10,793 bases of DNA from CAZADH01 sp964483805 (GTDB taxonomy: Bacteria > Muiribacteriota > Ozemobacteria > Ozemobacterales > Ozemobacteraceae): NCBI GenBank assembly GCA_964483805.1, contig CAZADH010000217.1, positions 1-10,793 of the forward strand, given 5' to 3'. How positions within the stretch are numbered: position 1 is the first letter of the stretch; the number at the start of each line of letters is the position of its first letter. The translations under genes and the position numbers were made by a program. Shown in pieces: positions 1 to 5,237 of this stretch. A model generated the notes under the pieces. It did not search any database. It saw nothing but the letters and a program-made list of their open reading frames with translations, and was not told where the DNA came from.

Positions 1-1287
1 CGTCCCCATCGAGTGGCCCATGCACAGCAACACCTGGCCGACTTCATACGGGGGCAGGAAACCCAGGGTGTGGCAACCGATGTCGGCGACGGTGATGTCG
101 TCGGGCCCGAGCGCCTGCTTGATCGCATGAAACGCCGAGCGGTGTCCGCATCCCGGGCACATCTGGGCCGGCCGGGGCGGCACGGTCGGGGTGTTCGCGA
201 CCGGCGCGGCCGCGACGATGCCCAGGTCCGGCCAGTCCCGGTTCAGCATCGCGCCGACGCGTTCGCTCGTATACTCGCCGATCCAGTCTTCGGTCTCGAC
301 CTTGCCGATGATCCGCGTCGGCAGGCGTCGGTCGTGGGCCAGCGCCTTGATCTGCTGCTCGAGCACGTCGTCGAGTTCTTCGATGATCTTGACCTCGTCG
401 TGCGTTGCCAGGAAAGACGCGACGCGTTCGCGCGGCAGCGGGTGCACGAGGCCGAGTCGCAGCACGTCGGGTGGGTTCCTGGCGCCGTCGAGGGCGTCGG
501 CGAGCGACAACCAGGGCATGCCGGCCGTGATGATGCCGCGTTGCTTGTTGCTGTTGTCTATATTTACGTTGTATGTGCTTGTCTCGGCATAATCGGCCAT
601 GGCCGAGAGCTTTGCCAATGCCCGCCGTTTGAGCGGGAACACGGCGGCGGTGATCGGGATGTACGGCCCGTTTTTCGGTGAGAACCGCGGGGTGTTGTCG
701 ACGGCACTCGCTTGATACGGCGCGAACTCGACCCGGGCCTTGGCGTGGCAGACGTGGGTGGTCAGTCGCACGATGATGGGCATGTGGCGTTCGCGACTGA
801 GGCGCGCCGCTTCCTTGAACATGCCGTAGGCTTCCTGCGGTGTCGCCGGTTCGAACAGAGGCGTGGCGGCGAGGCGCGCGAAGTGCCGGTTGTCTTGTTC
901 GTTTTGCGACGAGTTCGCGCCGGGGTCGTCGCCGAGCACGATGACCATGCCGCCGATCAGTTCCATGAGCGAGAGCTGCACGAACGTGTCGGCCGCGACG
1001 TTCAACCCGACGCTTTTGAAGAAGACGCACGACAGGTGACCGTTGACCGCGGCGCCAAAGGCGACCTCGGTCGCGACCTTCTCGTTGGTCGAAAACTCGA
1101 AATACAGTGGGTTTCGGTCAACCGGCAGCGCGGCGATCGCATCGGCGATCTCGGGTGTCGGCGACCCGGGATACGCAGTGACCACCCGCACGCCGCTCTC
1201 GATCATTGCCCGCACCAGTGCGGTGTTGCCCATGACGATCTGCGGACCGCCATTTGTGTCGAGCAGAATCTCTCCCGGTTTTCTCAC
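1..1287 (-). CDS. iorA: Indolepyruvate ferredoxin oxidoreductase, alpha subunit (3' end outside window)
   Basis: This subunit, with IorB, oxidatively decarboxylates indolepyruvate and other arylpyruvates to acyl-CoA using CoA, thiamine diphosphate (TPP) and ferredoxin, in the cytoplasm. 429 codons are visible; the family is usually about 600 residues, so the TPP domain's end and the ferredoxin-like 4Fe-4S tail lie beyond position 1. Seen: an N-terminal pyruvate:ferredoxin oxidoreductase-type domain with TAYPGSPTPEI (residues 37-47), STNEKVATE (66-74, containing the likely catalytic Glu), KSVGLNVAAD (91-100) and GDDPGANSSQNEQDN (119-133). The TPP-binding domain begins with MCPGCGHR (376-383), followed by ADIGCHTLG. 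I chose the GTG start at 1287 because GAGGTG lies 4 nt upstream and the family's MGN(T/E)A segment falls at residues 19-23. The variable segment at residues 233-245 is unusually AT-rich (see findings). A longer ATG-started reading exists in another frame but lacks these motifs. Identity is confident from the motifs; substrate range is inferred from the family. Confidence 0.93.
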   Translation of the reverse strand, partial: MRKPGEILLDTNGGPQIVMGNTALVRAMIESGVRVVTAYPGSPTPEIADAIAALPVDRNPLYFEFSTNEKVATEVAFGAAVNGHLSCVFFKSVGLNVAADTFVQLSLMELIGGMVIVLGDDPGANSSQNEQDNRHFARLAATPLFEPATPQEAYGMFKEAARLSRERHMPIIVRLTTHVCHAKARVEFAPYQASAVDNTPRFSPKNGPYIPITAAVFPLKRRALAKLSAMADYAETSTYNVNIDNSNKQRGIITAGMPWLSLADALDGARNPPDVLRLGLVHPLPRERVASFLATHDEVKIIEELDDVLEQQIKALAHDRRLPTRIIGKVETEDWIGEYTSERVGAMLNRDWPDLGIVAAAPVANTPTVPPRPAQMCPGCGHRSAFHAIKQALGPDDITVADIGCHTLGFLPPYEVGQVLLCMGHSMGT

Positions 1288-1374
1288 GTTGCACCTCGTC
1301 GTCTGACTGTGTTGGCCGTTGTCTGTCGCTGATTGCGGCCGCCTGTGCCCGATGCACGTTGTGGCTCGAGGCTC

Positions 1375-1404
1375 AGTATATGTCGGTTTCTTGCACCGGG
1401 GCAA
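1375..1404 (-). promoter_or_regulatory. Candidate iorA promoter
   Basis: On the minus strand, TTGCCC (1404-1399) and TATACT (1380-1375) form a plausible sigma70-type -35/-10 pair with an 18-nt spacer. The -10 matches five of six consensus positions; the -35 matches four of six. This would give a leader of about 80 nt before the GTG at 1287. The element is inferred by consensus only, but its overlap with a perfect inverted repeat supports a regulatory role. Confidence 0.45.
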
Positions 1405-1410
1405 ACCGAC
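1382..1410. promoter_or_regulatory. 8-bp inverted repeat, possible operator of iorA
   Basis: GTCGGTTT (1382-1389) and AAACCGAC (1403-1410) are perfect inverted copies with a 13-nt spacer. The half-sites are 21 bp centre to centre, two helical turns, as expected for a dimeric repressor. They cover the -35 and spacer of the candidate iorA promoter. A hairpin in rightward RNA is possible but would lie well upstream of the candidate rightward start. Confidence 0.45.
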
Positions 1411-1537
1411 CTTGCGGACCCCGGCCGGTGAGAGCAGTCGGAACGCAAACGACGCCGTCGATGCATTTGGAATTGCCAGGACGAGTCGAGGCCGACCAGG
1501 GCCTTCCTTCTGTCTGCAAGCTGTACCCTGTCAGTGT

Positions 1538-1567
1538 TTGCGGGGGGCGGCGAGTTTTCGTTACAAT
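1538..1567 (+). promoter_or_regulatory. Candidate promoter of the PLC-like gene
   Basis: TACAAT (1562-1567) is a good -10 hexamer in an otherwise GC-rich region. A weak -35, TTGCGG (1538-1543), lies 18 nt upstream. Transcription would begin near 1574, giving a leader of about 50 nt. The -10 and predicted start are overlapped by an AT-rich inverted repeat. Confidence 0.45.
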
Positions 1568-1579
1568 TTAACCAAATTG
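1564..1579. promoter_or_regulatory. AT-rich inverted repeat over the -10/start region
   Basis: CAATTTAACCAAATTG is a perfect 6-bp inverted repeat with a 4-nt centre. It overlaps the candidate -10 (1562-1567) and the predicted start site. Its position and AT-richness fit a repressor site for the rightward transcript. No regulator gene is visible in the window. Confidence 0.4.
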
Positions 1580-1593
1580 GCTGCATCTTCTCT

Positions 1594-1614
1594 GGAGGCG
1601 CCCCGCGCCGGAGG
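1594..1614 (+). promoter_or_regulatory. Duplicated Shine-Dalgarno with intervening hairpin
   Basis: GGAGG occurs twice, at 1594-1598 and 1610-1614. The second lies 7 nt before the ATG at 1622 and fixes that start. Between and overlapping them, GGCGC (1597-1601) and GCGCC (1605-1609) can form a 5-bp GC stem with a 3-nt loop directly upstream of the functional site. Confidence 0.6.
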
Positions 1615-1621
1615 CCAGATC

Positions 1622-2992
1622 ATGAATACTTCGCACAGCTTCTTTCGCAGGACCCTTGTCGCTGCCGTCGTCGCCACGGTCTGCGCCGTGCCGGGCCTGT
1701 TCGCCTGGGGGCCGATGACCCATTACGTGGTCAACGCCGAGGCATTCGACCAGGCGAAAACCCAGATGGGTGCGAACTTCATGCTGCCCGACCGGCTCCG
1801 CGATATGTTCGCCGGAACTGGCCCAAGTCCCGATATCAAGGCCGTGGGTGGCGCCAGTTATCCGTACATCTTTCACAACGATGTCCCGACCATCGATCGC
1901 TTGATCGAGCTGGCGAAACGCGACGAGAAGTTTGGCCTCGAAGATGTTGTACAGGCACTGGGGTTTGCCGGTCACGTTTATGGTGAGATCACCACGGCGC
2001 ACGCCGAGGGCGGCTACCCCAACAACAAATTGACCGTGACGATTCCGCGGGCCGAGTCGACCAATCACCAGTTGAACGAATTGGCGGTCGATCTGCTCAA
2101 CTACCGCGATCGCCACGACGAGTTGCAGGAAGGCGTGGTCTACGTGCCGGTCCGGCTGCTCTCGGCGGCGATGGCTGCCGAGCACGCGCGCGATGCAAAG
2201 AACTCGGCGCTCTCGCCCGAGGAAGTGAAGAAGATCGCCAACACCTTCGTGCCCACGGTGGTTGGCATCAAGGTGATCGGTGACTACCTGATTCGCGAAC
2301 GGCCCGAGCTGCTCGAAGAAATGGACGCGTTCTACGGTGACCGCCGCGCCGCCATGAACTCGAGCGTGGCCGAGGTTGCCAAAATGCTGGCTACCAAAGC
2401 CGGGCGCGACTTTGCCAAAACGTTTGCCGGTTCGGCCGACGGTGCCGATCATGTGCGGGCCAAACTCACGGGTACACTGAAAGACAAGGTCAGACAACTG
2501 GCCTATAACGGTCTGGCGGGTGCCTTGAAGAGCGAGGGCGGCAACGACATCTTCACTGCGGTGGCGTTCGGCGTCATGAAGGGGGCACTGTCGAACGAAC
2601 TGACGCGGGGTAAGTTCGAGTCGGTGGCGATGGCGCTGGGTTCGAAGAGCATCTGGGGTGACCCGAAATACAAGGCCATCGTTCAGCGCTACATCGAGGG
2701 TTTGTTGTTGCACAAAGAGATGACCCTGCCCGAAATCATCGAGTACGCGCAGCAAGGCTGGGACAGCGAACCCGGCAATCTGTCGCGTCAGGCCGAGCAG
2801 TTCAAAACATTGGGGCTCGTTGACGGTGGGCGCAAGCCGGTCAAGGTCAACGAAGTGCTGGCGGCGTCTGCCGAGGTCGAGCGCATCGAACGACTGCAGC
2901 GCGATTGGCCCTGGTTCTGGCCGCTGCGTCCGAACGCGCGGCAACTGGCCGTCGCCCGTGAGATCGCCGGCCGCAAAGCCGCTCAGTGGATC
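1622..2992 (+). CDS. Secreted zinc-dependent phospholipase C-like protein, N-terminal part (interrupted by assembly gap)
   Basis: An N-terminal signal peptide (residues 1-28, hydrophobic TLVAAVVATVCAVPGLFA) is followed immediately by W29 in WGPMTH. Zn-dependent phospholipases C and S1/P1-type nucleases use the mature N-terminal Trp as a metal ligand, so cleavage right before W29 is meaningful. Further candidate ligands are H34, D71 (in SPDI), H85 (in FHND), H118 and E122 (H-x3-E, where the family usually has H-x3-D) and H127. The D-x13-H and H-x3-acid spacings match what I recall for Bacillus PLC. The likely family is PF00882-like, acting outside the cytoplasmic membrane. Residues about 140-457 are mainly alpha-helical and not recognised; they include LPEIIEYAQQGW and WPWFWPLRPNARQL. 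The start at 1622 has a strong GGAGG at 7 nt. 457 codons precede the Ns; the reading frame resumes shifted after the gap. Substrate and activity are not established, and a structural role is possible. Confidence 0.75.
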
Positions 2993-3002
2993 NNNNNNNN
3001 NN
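2993..3002. other. Assembly gap (10 Ns)
   Basis: Ten Ns interrupt the PLC-like gene. The coding frame before the gap (codon boundary at 2993) and after it (codon boundary at 3003) differ by one base if the gap is really 10 nt. Ten is a common placeholder, so the true length is probably different. The frameshift is therefore likely an artefact. Confidence 0.95.
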
Positions 3003-3752
3003 ATCGATCGTGGCTCATCGTCACCGGCACTGGTCGCCCGCGCGCGCGCATTCCTGCAGGTCGACCGCAAGTTCCGGCTGACCATCAACGACTACCGTCA
3101 GACCACGTTCCTGCGCCCGTTTGCGCTCTATCGCACGCATCAGCAGATGGTGCAGGCGACCGCGGCGTTCGCGGGTGAAGAACGCCGGTTTGCTGCCATG
3201 GCCCGCATCTGCGCCGAGAACGGTGGCGACGTGCCGTCGGCGGCGCGACTCGCGACCCTCGAGCGCGAGACGACCCAGCGGTTGGCCCAGGTGCAATACG
3301 TTTTGCAGCAGACGCGGGCCAAGCTGGCGGTCACCTCAAAGTTGAACTTCGTGCAGCGCGACCGATTGAACGACCAGATCAAAGAACTCGCTGCCCAAGA
3401 ATCGTGGCTGTCCGAACAGCTTGCCGCGGTCAAGGCCCTGACCGGAACCGGTGCGGACCCGGTCGTGGCGACCGCCACCGGTACGGCGGCGAACCTTGCC
3501 GCCGCCCCTGCGGCCAACAACGTGACCCCGGCGATCCCGGTTCCCCAGGCCGACCCGCTGGTGACCAACACCAACGTGCCGGTGGTGCCGCTCGAGGCCG
3601 CGCAGGCGATGTACAGTGCGGCCTACACGAAGTACGCCGAACTCATCAAGACGCGGGATACCAATGATCCGGCCGTGACCGCGGCACTGCAGCAGTTGCG
3701 TGAGGCCGAGGCGGTGCGCGCGGCCGCCATGCAGAAAGCCGGTCGGCGATAA
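3003..3752 (+). CDS. C-terminal helical extension of the PLC-like protein (after gap)
   Basis: This is an open frame of 249 residues ending in TAA at 3750-3752, with GC-rich third positions and no start of its own near the gap. It is most simply the C-terminus of the gene starting at 1622. Visible features are a helical stretch around KFRLTINDYRQTTFLRP, then a probable coiled coil (ARLATLERETTQRLAQ through KELAAQESWLSEQLAAVKAL). A low-complexity Ala/Thr/Pro/Val linker (GTGADPVVATATGTAANL and onward) follows, and then a final helix (about 3594-3743, LEAAQAMYSAAYTKYAELI). It suggests a stalk or interaction segment rather than a catalytic domain. No specific family was recognised. Alternatively two separate genes meet inside the gap; the lack of a ribosome-binding site and early Met makes this less likely. 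Confidence 0.7.
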   Translation: MDRGSSSPALVARARAFLQVDRKFRLTINDYRQTTFLRPFALYRTHQQMVQATAAFAGEERRFAAMARICAENGGDVPSAARLATLERETTQRLAQVQYVLQQTRAKLAVTSKLNFVQRDRLNDQIKELAAQESWLSEQLAAVKALTGTGADPVVATATGTAANLAAAPAANNVTPAIPVPQADPLVTNTNVPVVPLEAAQAMYSAAYTKYAELIKTRDTNDPAVTAALQQLREAEAVRAAAMQKAGRR

Positions 3753-3762
3753 GCAATACACT

Positions 3763-3775
3763 GTGTTTATAACAC
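3763..3775. repeat. Short inverted repeat at the gene junction
   Basis: GTGTT-TAT-AACAC is a perfect 5-bp inverted repeat immediately before the GTG at 3777. It overlaps a second odd palindrome, ACACTGTGT (3758-3766), and a copy of the CAATACA word (3754-3760). It fills the 24-bp gap between the PLC-like gene and the small membrane protein gene and takes the place where a Shine-Dalgarno would be expected. Confidence 0.4.
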
Positions 3776-3776
3776 C

Positions 3777-4244
3777 GTGAAACGTTCATCGCGCCAGCGC
3801 CTCGCCCCCGTGCGGGGCGTTCTTGCTGCTGCCGATATCGATCGGGCCGTGCGCACTCTCTTTGTCGCCACCCTGGCGGCGTCGGCCGCCTACGCGTGTG
3901 GTTTCCTGTGGCTCGAGTCGTTTCCGCCATCGTCGGACATCGGGCAGTGGTGCCGCCACAACCTGTCGAACCGCACCATCAAAGCCGCTGGGGTCATGGG
4001 TGCGTTTTCCGGTTTGGCTGCCAGTTGGGCGGTTGCCTGGCAGTATCGCGTCGTCGGATGGGCCTTGCGGATGCTGGCCGTGTTGGTCTTTGCCCTGACC
4101 GGATTGGTGGCCGGCGGAGATGTTGTCCCGCCCGAGGGCAAAACTGCGTGGTTGTTGGCCTCGCTGACCGTGGCGGGGGTGCTGTGCCTCTGGATCGCCC
4201 TCCAATGCCTGCCGCGCGCGCCAAACCCGCGGGAGAATCGCTGA
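3777..4244 (+). CDS. Small four-helix membrane protein of unknown function
   Basis: 155 residues with codon usage like its neighbours. Four probable membrane helices lie at about residues 27-46, 68-88, 94-114 and 123-143. A basic N-terminus (MKRSSRQR) suggests the N-terminus stays in the cytoplasm. The first loop (47-67) carries PPSSDIGQWCRHNLSNR, and the short loop after helix 3 carries GGDVVPPEGK. No family motif was recognised. It starts 24 bp after the PLC-like gene in the same direction and is likely cotranscribed. The chosen GTG has no visible Shine-Dalgarno; in-frame GTG codons at 3810 or 3849 are alternatives, but 3849 would leave almost no residues before helix 1. It could serve the secreted neighbour, for example in export or anchoring, but that is only context. 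Confidence 0.7.
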   Translation: MKRSSRQRLAPVRGVLAAADIDRAVRTLFVATLAASAAYACGFLWLESFPPSSDIGQWCRHNLSNRTIKAAGVMGAFSGLAASWAVAWQYRVVGWALRMLAVLVFALTGLVAGGDVVPPEGKTAWLLASLTVAGVLCLWIALQCLPRAPNPRENR

Positions 4245-4275
4245 AACGCCCGGCCCCGTCGCACTGTACGAACCT

Positions 4276-4310
4276 GGCGTTTCGGGCCGCTCTCAACAGC
4301 GGCAAACGCC
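4276..4310. terminator. Strong hairpin between convergent genes, likely bidirectional terminator
   Basis: The outer stem GGCGTTT (4276-4282) pairs with AAACGCC (4304-4310). The inner stem GCCGCT (4286-4291) pairs with AGCGGC (4298-4303). There is a 3-nt bulge (4283-4285) and a CTCAAC loop, for 13 base pairs in total. It lies about midway between the stop of the rightward membrane protein gene (4244) and the stop of the leftward hydrolase gene (4343). The U-tract is weak (CATTT on the plus side), so it may need Rho or act mainly as an RNA 3' end protector. The rest of 4245-4342 shows nothing coding. Confidence 0.65.
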
Positions 4311-4342
4311 CATTTCGCGCATCCGCGCGCGCGCGTCAGCGT

Positions 4343-5200
4343 TTACCGCAGCGGCTCTCCGGAACTTGTGGCGCTCGCGATCATCCGTTGAAACACCGGC
4401 AGGTAATGGGGATCTTCGTGGAAGTCGGCCGCGTGGCCCCCGACCCCGGCGGGCATGGCGATAAACTCCTTACTCGTTGACGGACACAGATCGAACAGCT
4501 TGCGCCCCTGAGCCTGCGGAATGACCCCGTCGTCCGGCGCATGGAATATGGCCAACGGCCCCGTGTAGCTGGCGAGAATGGTCTCGCTGGGCAGGTCGTA
4601 ACTCAGCACCAGCGGCCCGATGCCCGGAAAGTTGCGCGCGGCCATGGCCCGCACCGAGAGAAATGGCGCCTCGTAGACGATGCCGGTGACCCGGCACAGT
4701 TTGCGGTCCAGGATGGTCGACGACACGCCGGTGCCGAGCGAATAGCCGTAGAGAATGACTGGGCCGCTGCCCAGGCCACGGTGGGTTTGCAGGTAACGCA
4801 CCGCCGCGGCGGCATCGTCCATGACCCCCGGCACCGAGGGCGACCCATCGCTTTGTCCGAACCCGCGGTAATCGTAGACGAAGAAATCGACCGGCAGGGT
4901 GCCGAGCGTGCCCATGCGGCCGAAGCACCACTCGAGGTGGCCGCCGTTCCCGTGCGACATCAACACGAGCGGTTGCGTGACCGACGCGGTGGCGCCCATG
5001 TAAACGCCGCGGCAGGTGACGCCGTCGCTGCTCGGGAAACTCACATGTTCGACCACCCGCCCCGGTATCTTGGGCAGGTCGGGAGCCTTGTCGAGTTTCC
5101 AACCATGGAAGATCAGCCAGTTTTGACAGAAATACAACATCAATACGAGACCGGGGATGATTTTTACGGCGGCAAGGCCGAGTCGTTTCGCGAATGCCAT
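4343..5200 (-). CDS. Membrane-anchored alpha/beta hydrolase (BEM46/YfhR-like)
   Basis: 285 residues. A hydrophobic segment (about 7-31, LGLAAVKIIPGLVLMLYF) is an uncleaved anchor or signal, so the catalytic domain is probably outside the cytoplasm. Catalytic features are the oxyanion-hole motif SHGNGG (82-87), DYRGFGQSDG (110-119) and the nucleophile elbow GYSLG with Ser154. The acid is Asp224 in HAPDDGVIP (220-228) and the base is His256 in GGHAADF. The triad is complete, so an active serine hydrolase is expected; the fold resembles the COG1073 BEM46/ABHD13-like group, whose substrates are mostly unknown. I chose the ATG at 5200 because GAGGTG lies 6 nt upstream; the ATG at 5206 would directly abut that site. 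It follows the giant gene's stop by 37 bp and is probably translated from the same mRNA. The enzymatic class is confident; the substrate is unknown. Confidence 0.85.
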   Translation of the reverse strand: MAFAKRLGLAAVKIIPGLVLMLYFCQNWLIFHGWKLDKAPDLPKIPGRVVEHVSFPSSDGVTCRGVYMGATASVTQPLVLMSHGNGGHLEWCFGRMGTLGTLPVDFFVYDYRGFGQSDGSPSVPGVMDDAAAAVRYLQTHRGLGSGPVILYGYSLGTGVSSTILDRKLCRVTGIVYEAPFLSVRAMAARNFPGIGPLVLSYDLPSETILASYTGPLAIFHAPDDGVIPQAQGRKLFDLCPSTSKEFIAMPAGVGGHAADFHEDPHYLPVFQRMIASATSSGEPLR

Positions 5201-5237
5201 GGGCATCACCTCGTCGATCGGATGGTTGGAACGGCAC

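Larger units (their letters stand above)
1288..1621. other. Divergent intergenic region between iorA and the PLC-like gene
   Basis: This 334-bp stretch has no convincing gene. Open frames crossing it lack a ribosome-binding site and family motifs. It holds two outward-facing candidate promoters, each overlapped by an inverted repeat (listed separately), and the leader of the rightward gene. Nothing recognisable as a riboswitch was seen. Confidence 0.8.

Noticed and set aside
44..1030. A 328-codon ATG-started minus-strand frame overlapping iorA
   Set aside because: It is an Arg/His/Pro-rich frame-shifted shadow; the frame beginning with GTG at 1287 contains the complete IorA motifs.
1288..1621. 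A riboswitch (for example TPP type) or small RNA in the divergent intergenic region
   Set aside because: A GTGAGAGC string near 1428 drew attention, but no conserved TPP or other aptamer core was found; the repeats are better explained as operator sites.
1568..3088. A 506-codon minus-strand frame opposite the PLC-like gene
   Set aside because: No motifs or ribosome-binding site; the plus strand has a signal peptide and metal-ligand motifs.
1319..3178. One gene starting upstream at 1319 and reading through the Ns to 3178
   Set aside because: The upstream extension lacks a ribosome-binding site and precedes a clear signal peptide at 1622; after the Ns this frame becomes Arg/Pro-rich, while the frame ending at 3752 has helical, normal composition.
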